NCBI GenBank assembly: GCA_963921825.1
Contig: OY997590.1
Coordinates: forward strand, 58,456,012 to 58,520,011
DNA length: 64,000 nt
Source: Erodium maritimum
Taxonomy: Eukaryota > Streptophyta > Magnoliopsida > Geraniales > Geraniaceae
Reading direction: 5' to 3'
Every line of letters begins with the position of its first letter. Position 1 is the first letter of the stretch. A program made the translations under genes and the position numbers. The notes below the pieces were generated by a model. That model was not told the origin of the DNA, did no database searches, and was given only the letters and a program-made list of their open reading frames with translations. Below are positions 47,579 through 58,660 of the stretch, in pieces.

Positions 47579-49266
47579 TGTTAGTCTTAGTGCCCGTAGT
47601 TCAATCCTAAATGTCCAAATGTATATATCATCGTTAGCAATAAAATTAAAGCGGCTTTATATTACTTATGTGTTGGAGTAATATATCGATGTGTGCTCTG
47701 ATCTATGCCCACCATGCGAATAGAACCATAGATCGAGATAGATCACACTCGATGGGTCCCTAGTCAACAAAGCTTCACTAGAAGCGACTAGTATGAAAGA
47801 TGGCTCTTTATGGCTTACGTTCTGTTAGTCATTGGAATGGGATTTCGGAGTCTGATCATAGATATCATGTGGGACATGATATTGGACGACCCGCCCTGAA
47901 TATGTGCCATAGATTAAGTCATGAACATATTCAGTGTTGTAGCTTGTCATGTATCCTTAGACCAAGGAGTCTTTGTGATCGCTATGTAGTCAACAACTGA
48001 GTTTGACCTGAGCCTAACGTTGTCCGTAACAGAGCTTCCATAACGGCCAGGATTGGCTTGGGGACGGGCTACATGAGTGACACGAAAGACGGCTAAGGGA
48101 TTTATCCCTCATACTAAGGTATGGGAAAGATATCGGTTCTCGGCCACTTGATCGAGAGTGACTGGAAGAATAGCATGGCCATGCACATGATACTAGGTAT
48201 CATATCTTCAGTCATCTCACATATCAAGGAACGGTGATTGAGAATAATAAGGATGACGGCTCTATGCCTTATCTCAATCAGGATATCGGAGATAAAAGGA
48301 TAATGACAGGGACGACGGAAAGGTTAGAATCGACAGGGTCGATTCGTTATGTAGTGTCAGGCAATACTAAAGTCTCGTTAGTTGCCACTTAAATAGGATC
48401 AAGTAAAATGGGATTTTACGTTGATCTATTGACATGCATAAACCTAAGGGTCACACCGGAGGATGAAACTCATTGACACATTTATGGAGAATGGCCAAAA
48501 GGGAGTTGTCTCGGGACATGACCAAAACTGGGTTTTGGGTCATGTGCCCGTAAGTGAATAGGACTTCACAGATCGAGACGAGGCTTGGAGTCTTGGGATT
48601 GATCGCGTCGGATAATGTTGGACATTTCCGGTATGGAAGGCATGGAGGCGATGAGCGAATCACGGGACCTCGTTGGAAATGGACACGGGCCATGTTCCAA
48701 GAGGCCCATGAAAGGCCCATGCAACCAAGGCCCATGCAACTAATTAATCAAGTCTTGATTAATTAGTACTAAGTAAGCAAGACAAGGATTAAGGTGTTGG
48801 TGATTCACCACCTAACCCAATCTTGTCTTGCCATACTTTGTCCTATTTACACCTTACTTGACACCATACTTGTCCCATGCCTTTAGTTGGACAAGTATGG
48901 GTTTTGTTATGTTTAAGTCATCTTTTTTCAACATAACAAACACTAGACAAGAATAGGAAACACATTTTCTCTCCCTCTTCCATGGCCATTTCGGGTTTGG
49001 CTAGTTTCCTCCTCCATTTTTGTGTTCTTGAGTCCTCAAAGAGAAGAACTACGTGGCTTTGATTCCCATGTGGATACGTAGGCGTCTTGGAGACTCAAGC
49101 CAATCATTCGTTAACCGGTGTTCTTGTTTTGGTAAGAACTAGTGCTGAATTTTTCTCTTGTTAATCCATTCTTTGTTAGTTGTTTCATGGTTTTAATTGT
49201 CTCTTGGTTTTCATTGATTTTCCGCTGCGAGTTGGTTCATCTCCAACCCTACCTCGAGACCCAACA
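47579..49266 (+). mobile_element. F 3' LTR
   Basis: It is 1,688 bp and nearly identical to the 5' LTR. It is followed by TTATG, the target copy. Confidence 0.95.
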
Positions 49267-50040
49267 TTATGAGTTCCTCTAACTTTCGGGTTTTACTCCT
49301 ATAGTTATTGCACTCGTGTCAGTCTAACCGTACCCGAGTTTTCTAATTCTTAGTTCCTCTTCTTAACCTCATTTCTCAATTGTTGGTTAACAAGATTGAA
49401 TCAAACATGTACGTGATCAAGGCAATGTAGCATTACAAGGCAAGGATTCAGACAATAACATTCATATTAATTGATGAAAGTAATAGGAATATCAAGTAGC
49501 AATCCAAACTACACAAAACCTTTGATGTAATCCTCGTATCTCTCTTTTTGATCTTCTCCAAGTGCTCTCCAATGTGTTTTTCTTCTCCAAAAACGTGCTC
49601 CCCTTGTAATTTCATGATACCCTTTTAAACCGAACTTTTGATTTAAATAGGGCCAAAAAAACGAGTCTGAAACGAAGTGGAAAAAGGCCCAGTCACGCTG
49701 CGAGGGCCTGGGCCGCGGTTTGGTTGCTGAGGCTTTAGCAAACCAGAGAATCAGGAGGGTCTGGGCCGCGGTCTAGTCGGCGAGGCCGCCGCAGCCTGGA
49801 GGGTGGTCTGGTGGCCGAGACCGCCGCGGTCTGGAGGGTGGTCTAGTGGCCGAGACTTTAGCGTTTTGACTTTTGGTATTTTTTCGCTCCAATTCCGTCC
49901 CGAATGTCCCAATTCTTCTGGAGATTGATCAACTGCACAAAACAAGAGAAATACTCATCAAAGTTCACCATTCCGGGACTGAAAAGCTTAAGAATGTGGG
50001 CTAAAAACGTCTCAAATAGATGTATTTTACGTTCACATCA
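49267..50040 (-). mobile_element. B 5' LTR, outer part
   Basis: This continues the LTR after F and ends TTCACATCA at 50040. Compared with the left-hand LTR it has two internal deletions (near 49330 and near 49437). It carries the GC-rich repeats at 49690-49860. Confidence 0.92.
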
Positions 50041-51371
50041 GTGGCCATGAGTGCCTGTGGGGAGTTGAACCCGTATTGGTTGACTGACTTGCCGAGTGGT
50101 AGTTAGTCGTGTTGTCGTATTTTTCTTTTTATTTTTGGGGTATTGTGTGTCATTTGGTTTTGACTGTGATTGTTCTGGTGATGACTGTTGAGCTATGTCC
50201 GATGGGTGTGTCGTACCCTCCGGAGCGCGGTCGTTAAAGAGCAGAGGGCTGTGGTCCCCGTCAGGTGTGTCGCACCTTGCGGCGTGTGATCAGTAAAGTG
50301 CTGAGGTTAGAGCTGTGCCCGAGGGGTGTGTCGTACCCTCCAATGCGTGGTCGGTAAAAAGCAGAGGGTTGTGGTCCCCGTCAGGTGTGTCGCACCTTCC
50401 GGCGCGTGATTGGTAAAGTGATGAGGCTGGATTTATGCCCGAGGGGTGTGTCGTACCCTCCGGTGCGCGGTCGGTAAAGAGCAGAGGGTTGTGGTCCACG
50501 TCAGGTGTGTCGCACCTTCCGGTGCGTGATCGTTAAAGAGCAGAGGGCTGTGGTCCCCGTCAGGTGTGTCGCACCTTGCGGCGTGTGATCAGTAAAGTGC
50601 TGAGGTTAGAGCTGTGCCCGAGGGGTGTGTCGTACCCTCCAATGCGTGGTCGGTAAAAAGCAGAGGGCTGTGGTCCCCGTCAGGTGTGTCGCACCTTCCG
50701 GCGCGTGATTGGTAAAGTGATGAGGCTGGATTTATGCCCGAGGGGTGTGTCGTACCCTCCGGTGCGCGGTCGGTAAAGAGCAGAGGGTTGTGGTCCACGT
50801 CAGGTGTGTCGCACCTTCCGGTGCGTGATCGGTAAAGTGATGAGGCTTGTGGTTGTGGTTTGCGTGACTTTGATCACTTTGGTGTTGTGTTCTTTGAGGT
50901 CGTCTTTACTGTGTCGGGTCTACACAACGGGTACGGGTGTTTAGATGGTTGGGGAAAGTAACAGTTTTCGTGTGACAGTCAGGTTATTTGAGTTTGGGGA
51001 TAGTAGTCCCAGGTGTTTGTTTGTTGTTGGTGTTTCCAACATTTCTGCTAGTATGCCGTAGTCAGTCTGGTATCCGTGGTGGTCAGCGAACGCTCACCCC
51101 TAGCTGCTTTTCCTACAGGTACTGGGCGCGAGAAGGACTAGGGGAACTCTCGAAGCTTGAAGAGCTGGGAGCGGGAGTCCGAGTTTTTGGGAGTTTAGCG
51201 ACGTACGTTTTGGTTTTCGTCCCTTGTTTTGGACTTATTTTCAGTTGTAAAATATTATTTTGATTAACTCAAAGTGGTGTTTTTAAGCGGTTTATTAAAA
51301 TGTTTGAAAATTATTTTTTTGTTTCACCGTTCGTGTTCCGGGTTCGGTCCTGCCGAATTCGGGGTGTGACA
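50041..51371 (+). mobile_element. A 3' LTR, right part
   Basis: It begins with the right target copy GTGGC and the sequence GGCCATGAGTGCC, exactly where the 5' LTR would continue (about 455). It ends GGGGTGTGACA at 51371. The 120-bp array here is longer than in the 5' LTR. Confidence 0.93.
50200..50860 (+). repeat. Expanded 120-bp array in A 3' LTR
   Basis: Units start at 50208, 50328, 50448, 50627 and 50747. The interval 50448-50627 is 179 rather than 120, because a block of 299 bp (about two and a half units) has been duplicated in tandem. The 5' LTR has three units only. Confidence 0.88.
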
Positions 51372-51633
51372 AGATAAGTCCCCGGGTCTGGACGACCTCA
51401 ATCCCGCTTCCATTAGCACTACTGGCCAATTCTGTTAGAAGAAGTTACCCATTTTATCCAAGAAGTGATGGCCTCAAGGGGGTTTGGACAAACTCTAAAA
51501 GACACCTCTATTGTAAAGATCCCTAAGAAGTCGGACCCATAAGTCTTGACCGACCTCCGCCCAATCTACCTGTGCTACGTAATCTTCAGGATTCTCTCTA
51601 AAATCCTGGCCAACCATTTGCGACCCCTCCTTC
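51372..51633 (+). pseudogene. LINE reverse transcriptase fragment, 5' side
   Basis: DKSPGLDDLNP, then (after a frameshift) VMASRGFGQTLKDTSIVKIPKKSDP and VLTDLRPIYLC and KILANHLRPLL are typical of plant L1-type RT fingers. It starts directly at the edge of A, so A appears to have inserted into this LINE. A stop is present inside. The next part of the RT is missing and the remainder is at 62452. Confidence 0.87.
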
Positions 51634-51818
51634 GTGACAGTCACACAATAATTATGCCAGTAACAACAGTACTTCACATACACACAACATCAAACAAGAC
51701 TTATGTCACTACGAGTCTACACACGGTTTTCGACTTGCGCAACCAACGCACGATGGGATTTTTAATGACTCAACTCTCCCCACCTAATTGACATATAGTT
51801 AGAGGTGTGAAACCTCGA
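51634..51818 (-). mobile_element. G leader stub beyond the LTR
   Basis: It aligns with the leader next to the other LTR (58462-58645), starting at TGACAGTCACAC. The stub ends abruptly against LINE sequence near 51633. Confidence 0.85.
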
Positions 51819-51830
51819 GCTCTGATACCA
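51819..51830 (-). other. Primer-binding site of the truncated G copy
   Basis: The complement is TGGTATCAGAGC, 3 nt from the LTR edge at 51834. Confidence 0.88.
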
Positions 51831-52585
51831 AACTGTCACGCCCCGAATTCAGTATAACCGAACCCGGAACACGAACGGTGAAGCAAGTAAAACAAAGTCT
51901 CAAATAATTTAATAAACCGCTTTAAAAGCACCACTTTTATTAACCAAAACAATATCTTTACAACCGAGTTTTAATTTAAAAAAAACGAAAGAACACTAAA
52001 ACATGAGTGTACGTCGCTAGACAACCCCGACAGCCCGTACTCTCGCTCCCAGCTCTTCAAGCCTCGAGAGATCCTCGTAGTCCGCCTCGCGAACGATAGA
52101 TGTAGGAAAAGCAGCAAAGGGTGAGCGTTTCGCTCACCACCACGGACACCAGACTGACTACGGCATACCAGCAGAAATGTTGGGAACACCGGCAACAAAC
52201 AATAACACAGGGGACTACTACCCCAAATCACATGTTAAACCCGACTGTCACAAAAATCACTATCAATTTCCCCAACCATCTAAAACCCGTGCAGGTAATG
52301 GAGAACCCAAATCAGAGACCGAACAACCATTCCATTAGTCACACCGACAAGGTAAAGCACAACCCTCACACGATCCTATGTGCATTTACTTGTAACTTTC
52401 CGCAACCAAACCAGTATTCGATACTCGTCCCTACCTCAGAGGCCTGCGGGAAAAGTAGTAAAGGGGATGAGCGTTCCGCTCACCTCCACGGATACCCGTT
52501 CGATTATGCCATACTAGTAAAGCATCAACAACTTACCAATCTAAACAGGGCAAACAACTACCTCAAAACCTGATACCAAACCGTC

Positions 52586-53090
52586 ACAACTGCTCACGAT
52601 ATCAATACCTCAAATACTCGCTCATGTAAGGGAAACCTCGAATGGGGATCATATTCTCAACTAAGCAAAACACTATTGCTCACCGTATCAACATCCCAAT
52701 TACCCGATCACGTAGGGGAAACCTCAAAACGGGGATCATGTTCTCAACTAAGTAAATCACTATTGCTCACAATATCAATACCCCAATTACCCGATCACGT
52801 AGGGGAAGCCTCAAAACGGGGATCAAGTTCTCAACTAAGAAAATCACTATTGCTCACGATATCAATACCCCAACTACCCGATCACATAGGGGAAACCTCA
52901 GGGAAACCTCAAACCACCCATTCACGTGAGGGAAACCTCAAACAACCCGTTCACGTGAGGGAAACCTCAAACCACCCGTTGACGTAAGGGAAACCTCAAA
53001 CAACCCGCTCATGTGAGGGAAACCTCAAACCACCCGTTCACGTGAGGGAAACCTCGAACAACCCATTCACGTAGTGGAAACCTAGTTCGT
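52586..53090. repeat. 87-bp and about 30-bp arrays in G left LTR
   Basis: Units of about 87 bp start near 52588, 52672, 52759 and 52846 (ACTATTGCTCA...GGGGATCA). They grade into units of about 30 bp of the form AAACCTCAAACCACCCGTTC to 53090. The right LTR has shorter versions (59405-59835). Confidence 0.82.
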
Positions 53091-53469
53091 ACTGCGCCGC
53101 AGCGCATCAACCCTAACCCCTCTCCGTGGTGAGACTCTCACACAGAGGCGATGTATAACCACCGTAGGTTATTGATGAGTCTCGAACCCAAGACCTCACC
53201 CTTTAACACAGAACTTACGACCTTTACAAACAAACACAATCGTGAACAAAGTCATGCAATATCAACAATATCAACACACACAATGCACGCATGATCACAA
53301 AGGATCAACACACATACTGCACAAATCTGGTAGCAATCCGACTGGGCCTGGCACTGCCCCACACACTTTCCCCGACACACAGTCGGGCTAGGCGGTCGAC
53401 CTCATCGTGGCACATAGCAACACTTTTCCGATTGCTAGTCGGAAGGAGGGCCTCTCCTTCATCGCTCAA

Positions 53470-53830
53470 CACTTAACCGATCGCGCGCTGGAAGGTACGA
53501 CACACCTCACGGGGAACACAACCCTCGGCACTTTACCGGTCGCACATCGGAAGGTACGACACACCTCTCGAGCACAACTCAAGCCTCAACACTTTATCAA
53601 TCGCGCGCCGGAAGGCACGACACACCTCACGGGTAACACAGCCCTCGCCACTTTACCGGTCGCACATCGGAAGGTACGACACACCTCTCGGGCACAGCTC
53701 AAGCCTCAGCACTTTACCAATCGCGCGCCGGAAGGTACGACACACCTCACGGGGAACACAGCCCTCGGCACTTAACCGGTCGCGCATCGGAAGGTACGAC
53801 ACACCTCTCGGGCACAGCTCATCCAGGTAT
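53470..53830. repeat. 120-bp array in G left LTR
   Basis: Units are anchored at ATCGCGCG near 53480, 53600 and 53720, an exact 120-bp period. The unit is the reverse complement of A's 120-bp unit. The right LTR has about two units (60237 and 60357). Confidence 0.87.
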
Positions 53831-54049
53831 CACCAGAACAATCACAATCACAACCAAATATCACACAATACTCCGCAAATAGCAAAATTGACATCACGAC
53901 TAACTACCACTCAGCAAGTCAGTCAACAGCAAACGGGTTCAACTCCCCACAGGCACACATGGACACACACAAACATAGTCAGTTCACTCAACCTACGGGC
54001 ACAACCAGTTGCCCACATGTGATTCTTATCGCACGGTAAGGTTACTTAA

Positions 54050-54345
54050 CCTACGGCACCACCAAGTGCCACATGCATTTCTATTGGTTGATACGTTCAC
54101 TTATCCTACGACACCACCAAGTGTCACATGCATTTCTATTGTTCGATGAGTTCACTTATCCTACGACACCAACAAGTGTCACATACATTTCTGTTGTTCG
54201 ATAAGTTTACTTATTCTATGACACCATCAAGTGTCACATGCATTTCTATTGTTCGATGAGTTCATTTATCCTACGACACCACCAAGTGTTACATGCAATT
54301 CTATTGTTCGATAAGTTCACTTATCCTACGACACCACCAAGTGTC
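54050..54345. repeat. 55-bp array in G left LTR
   Basis: About six units contain CCTACGACACCACCAAGTGT, for example at 54105, 54160 and 54215. They are homologous to the 55-bp unit in A. Confidence 0.85.
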
Positions 54346-55812
54346 ACATGCATTTCTACTAATAACCTTCCCTAGTCAAGGCCGATATCCGGCTACTTTT
54401 CCCTACCTCGTAAAGCGTTCCAAATGTCCACGCTCATGCTCCGACGCGCTCGCGATCACTCGCTTAGCCTCCTCTTTCCGCGGTCGGTGGCACGGTCGAA
54501 AGTGATCAAAATAATACACTTTTTAATATGCAGGCAAAAACCCGAATTTAAAGTAATTAATGTCCAAATGCAACCCCAACAATGCCGATCACTCCCAAAC
54601 TTCCCAATTGCTCGACATTGTCAACAATGGGCCCAGAAAGGTCGGATTCGCCCGGCTCGGCGAATCTGCCCGGGATCGGAAAAACGCCCTCCGTGGCTCC
54701 GAAAATTCCCATTTTTATTTCTACAACCCTAATATGATTCACGTGTTCCAACGCAATCGACGGAATCAATTTCTGATACCCGAGCGATTTAATTCCGCGT
54801 TTAAAGTTTATAACCCAAATTTCCGAATTCTCACAAATTAATTCCATAATTCGTTCCGGGTGTGAATTATCGACTCGGGGATCATCCAAGACCACCCGAA
54901 CATGAAAAACCCGAGGCCCAGCCAAGTGGGCCCCACACGGCCACACCGGAAAAAGCTCCTTTTCGCCCCAAAACGTTCCTAACGAACCCCAAACCTCAAC
55001 CATTCATCTTTAATCCAATTCTAACCAAAACCCTAGAATTCAAACACGTCGAAATGAGAAAATTCCGGGTTCTAACCGTAGGGAACATTGAGAGGACCTC
55101 GATTACGCAAGAAATGAGACGATCCGTCGGTTGGATCGTCGGGAAACACCAAAAACTACACCTTCTTCTCCTTTTCTCTCCTTCCCCTTCTCTCTCTTAT
55201 TTCTCTCTCTTCTCCCTCTCTTTTTCTGTTTGTGGCCGAGCATCACCCTCTCCATCCTTTTAATTTTGTTTTAAAACTACAACCCATCAAAGTGACCATA
55301 ATACCCTCTCTTTACCCTTTGTCTTTAGTTTTAAGTCCAAGGACACAATTGTCCTTTCAACTCCAATCCACCACCTTTATGAAAAGTGTTAATGGGTCCC
55401 AGTAGTTAGAATAATATCTTTGTAGATATTTTTCAGTCAGATTCGCGAAATTCGGCCGTCTCGGACCCCGTGCGGGCCCATTTGTCAAGTATTTATGAAA
55501 TTTCGCTGCTACAAGGAAACGGCCCAACTAAGACCGCTGTAACGACGGCTAAGCATTTTGGATCCAAATCGGGCCACGAACGGACCAAAACGTCGCTCGG
55601 TTGACTTTTTCGGCAAAAAGTCAACTTTTCCTTAATTGGTCAAAAAGTTGCCCTGAGTCACCCATAACTCACTTTGGTCGATATCGGGGTCAACCTAAGT
55701 CCGATATGACCCTCGGGGTCAATTTTAGGTTCATTTAGGTGTTTGTCCCAAAATTTTAAATTTTTCTGTTTTCCCGCCGATTGACCAGCGTTGACCAGGA
55801 GCGGTCCTTACA

Positions 55813-55829
55813 ATCTACCCCCTTAAAGG
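55813..55829 (-). other. Polypurine tract of G
   Basis: The complement is CCTTTAAGGGGGTAGAT, the same tract as beside A's 3' LTR. Confidence 0.86.
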
Positions 55830-56700
55830 AATTTCGTCCGCGAAATTTGAAACAAACGTACTTCTAGAGTCGATCAGGTTGGAGTACTTCGCGCGAACCT
55901 CGCCCTTGCGCTCCCAAGTCGACTCGGCTCCGTGGTGCCGCCATTGTACCCGTACTAGACGGACAGTCTTGCCACGCAGGACCTGATCCCGTGTATCAAT
56001 TACTTGAACCGGCGTCTCCTTATACGAGGCATCACCAGCCACCTCGACATCTGCCTACTCAATGACGTGAGAGGGGTCCGCATTATACTTCCGCAACTTG
56101 GAAACGTGGACATTCCCAAGCTGCGGTGGTAGTGCAGGTCGGTATGCAACTGCTCCCACTCTACTCTGACCTCGAAAGGCCTGATATACCGCGGGGATAA
56201 CTTGCCTCCGCCGCGGTTGAAACATACCAGTCCATTCTTCGAACTCACCTCCAGGGATGCATGGTCACCAACTGCCAACTCGAGAGGTCGGCGCCGTCTA
56301 TCAGCATAGCTCTTCTGTCGACTCTACGCGGTCTTCAACCACTCATGTTTCGGCTCGACCAACTCAGTCGCCTCTCGGGCCAGTTCTAGATCCAGTAAAC
56401 TCTTATTCCTCACTTCTGCCCAGCACACGGGCGATCGACACGGCCTACCATACAACGCTTCGAACGGTGCCATCTCGATTTTGGCCTGCAAGATGTTGTT
56501 GTAGGCGAAATCGGCTAACCGCTCACGAAATCCATCGTGACGTGCTCCCATTTCCACTGTGCAACCGATAGTGGCCTCAATAACCCAGCAGGATGCTGAT
56601 GGTCGACTCTCACCTGCTGACAAGTGAGGCACCGCGATACTAACTCTGCAACCGCTCTCCACATCCCGCTCAACAAGAAATGTCACCTGATGTCGCGATA
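55815..56700 (-). pseudogene. G chromodomain and integrase remnant
   Basis: The chromodomain (56042-55815: RLVRVQWRHHGAESTWE, KYSNL) follows a shifted integrase C-terminus (56278-56000: AVGDHASLEV). Frame 56686-56324 has a degraded zinc-binding segment joined almost directly to ADFAYNNILQ and ALYGRPCRSPVCW. The catalytic centre of integrase has been deleted. Confidence 0.85.
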
Positions 56701-57620
56701 CATCTTAGTGCTACCCAAGTGCACTGTAAGACGCGAAAGATGTGACCCTCGCAGCACGTCGTCTCCGCAGCTACACGACACGAACAACCCCCCTCGATAC
56801 CGCAACTCCCAATTAGCACAAAGATCCCAGCCCTCGGCGTTGACACCGCCGGAAACTCTCTCCCGGATCTCTATCGTCTCGACATCCTCAGCCTGCCCCT
56901 CTAACACTCGGGCAAGCAGTGTGGGCTGAGCCATCAATGAACACATGGTTGCGCCGTCAGTAGCCTCCACTAGCTCAAGCCCGAACGTGCCTCGCCCCTT
57001 CATCATGTACCACTCCCAGACTGATAAGTGGTAGTATCCGGATCGCAGATCGATCTTCGAGAAACATGTCGAACCTCTCAACCGGTTGAACAAATCGTCA
57101 ATTCTCAGCATAGGGTATCAGTTCTTCACCGTAACCCAGTTCAGTTTCCAGTAGTCTGTGCACATCCTCAACGCTCCACTTCTCTTCTTCACGAAGAGTG
57201 ATGGCGCTCCCCACGGCGATGTGCTCGGACGGATAACTCCTCCTTCCAGAGCTCGTCGAATTGACGTTTCAGCTCAATCAACTCTGCTGGCGTGGATATG
57301 TACGGCGCCAGTGATATCGGTGCAGTCCCTGGCATCAGGTCAATCCCGAACTCGGCCTCGCGAACTGGCGGCAACCCGGTCAACTCATCGGGAAAGACCT
57401 CAGGGAACTCGCACACTACTCACGGTAACTCTCGGCTCTGCGCGGTCGACACTTCCTCCAATGCAGACAATACCGATAGGAGAACTCCGTTCTTGCTGCC
57501 CAATACACACGGGACCCTCGTGTTGCCTGCTGACACCGTCACCCGTCGCCGGTAACCGTTTATATTCATTCGGTACTTCGCAAGCTAATCCATTCCCAGG
57601 ATTACGTCAAAGGCTGTCAT
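56683..57620 (-). pseudogene. pol: G protease-RT remnant with large deletions
   Basis: In element order, the end of protease (AFDVILGMD near 57610) is followed by the RT start (57416-57189: [23 protein letters not shown]). Then comes a short RT piece (57111 onward: [27 protein letters not shown]), joined directly to a segment normally located after RNase H ([19 protein letters not shown]) and the integrase N-terminus. The protease active site, the RT catalytic box and all of RNase H are gone. Confidence 0.86.
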
Positions 57621-57936
57621 TTCGTAAGTATCCTCCCCATGGATACACGCACAAGCTCAGTCGCTGCCAAACCTCATAGACCCTCGCAGTCTCTCTGAGA
57701 CCTCGCTCCACTACCGCCGTCGTGTCCACCAACTTCGAATATACCCGAATCCTCAAGGTGAGGACTCGATCCAGAATCAGGGCTGTGAGCCCTCTCTCGA
57801 ACCTCCTGTATCGGTTCGCTTCAGCCACCACCATCACTGGTGCAAAGCGGGACAATGCCGTAAACTTGGCCTCGTACTCCGGCCACCGTGTGGTGGGTCC
57901 ATAATCCACGCACACGCTTAACTCGCGAACTCTCAC
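57607..57936 (-). pseudogene. gag: G gag fragment
   Basis: Only the second half of the capsid remains (EYEAKFTALSRFAP, FERGLTALILDRVLTLRIRVYSKLVDTTAVVERGL). It is joined upstream directly to leader sequence. Downstream, after EVWQRLS, comes a piece matching A's leader just before its gag start, and then protease. The zinc knuckles are absent. Confidence 0.85.
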
Positions 57937-58645
57937 AACGGCGACACACTCACTACCCTAGCGTTCACCCAGCATAGACGTTCCGGCCTATAATCAACCG
58001 GTTAACACACACGGTTCTCATAATCGCGCTCGTCACACAATGCTAAGTCTACCCTTAGCAGAGTCTCATCTTATTCCTATAACAATCAACCTGCACACTC
58101 GTGTGCCACACACTTTCAATCACATACTTACAAAATGCACGAACAACAAGTCACACACTTTAATCACACACACCATTTCACGTCACCCAATTTCAAATCA
58201 CACAGTCAAGTGATTTCACACACAACCACAAGGTCACTCAATTTTAAAACACATGCCCACAAGGCCTATCAGTTTTAAATTTTATCCTTTCATCATAAAA
58301 TCTCTTTTTTATTGACATCACGTAGTTACAACCCGTTCCAGGCGTCCCCGAACTACATTGTACCCACCTGATATCACCACCGTCACGTTCGCCTATAGGG
58401 GCGCCCTTGAGTCGAGTCGCAACAGCATAAAAACATTTCACGCAGCATACACACAACATCATGACAGTCACACAATAATTATGCCAGTAACAACAGTACT
58501 ACACATACACACAACATCAAACAAGACTCATGTCACTACAAGTCTACACACGGTTTTCAACTTGCACAACCAACGCACGACGGGATTTTTAATAACTCAA
58601 CTTTCCCCACCTAATTGACGTACAGTCCGAGGTGTGAAACCTAGA
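57937..58645 (-). other. G untranslated leader
   Basis: This is non-coding and homologous to A's leader (1502-2140) reversed, with CA-rich repeats at 58080-58240. No gene is seen. Confidence 0.75.
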
Positions 58646-58657
58646 GCTCTGATACCA
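58646..58657 (-). other. Primer-binding site of G
   Basis: The complement is TGGTATCAGAGC, 3 nt from the LTR edge at 58661. Confidence 0.92.
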
Positions 58658-58660
58658 AAC

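Larger units (their letters stand above)
40818..49266 (+). mobile_element. Copia element F, complete structure
   Basis: F is flanked by TTATG (40813-40817 and 49267-49271). The two 1,688-bp LTRs differ at one site that I could find (CATGCTACC against CATGCAACC), so F is probably the youngest insertion in the window. The body has the same inherited lesions as C, D and E. Confidence 0.95.
23982..50040 (-). mobile_element. Athila-like gypsy element B (interrupted by Copia E and F)
   Basis: B is a minus-strand element inserted in A's 3' LTR. LTRs begin TGACACTCTGAG and end TTCACATCA (TG...CA). The body (33773-40351) holds, in element order, a tRNA-Asp primer site, gag, integrase, an Athila-type ORF and a long non-coding 3' region. 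Protease, RT and RNase H are missing. One Copia element is inserted in each LTR. The tRNA-Asp primer, gag type and downstream ORF place it in the Athila lineage. Confidence 0.9.
51834..55812 (-). mobile_element. G LTR, left copy (about 4.0 kb)
   Basis: In + coordinates it reads TGTCACGCCCCGAATTC at one end and GGTCCTTACA at the other. Both ends match A's LTR reversed. Relative to A it has about 1 kb extra (52250-53300) made of short repeats. Open frames such as 52121-52573, 53407-53775 and 54862-55263 are inside the LTR and show no domain. Confidence 0.9.

Noticed and set aside
52586..54345. Regular arrays that could suggest a CRISPR
   Set aside because: Units of about 30, 87, 120 and 55 bp are tandem with no unique spacers, lie inside plant LTRs and have no cas genes nearby.
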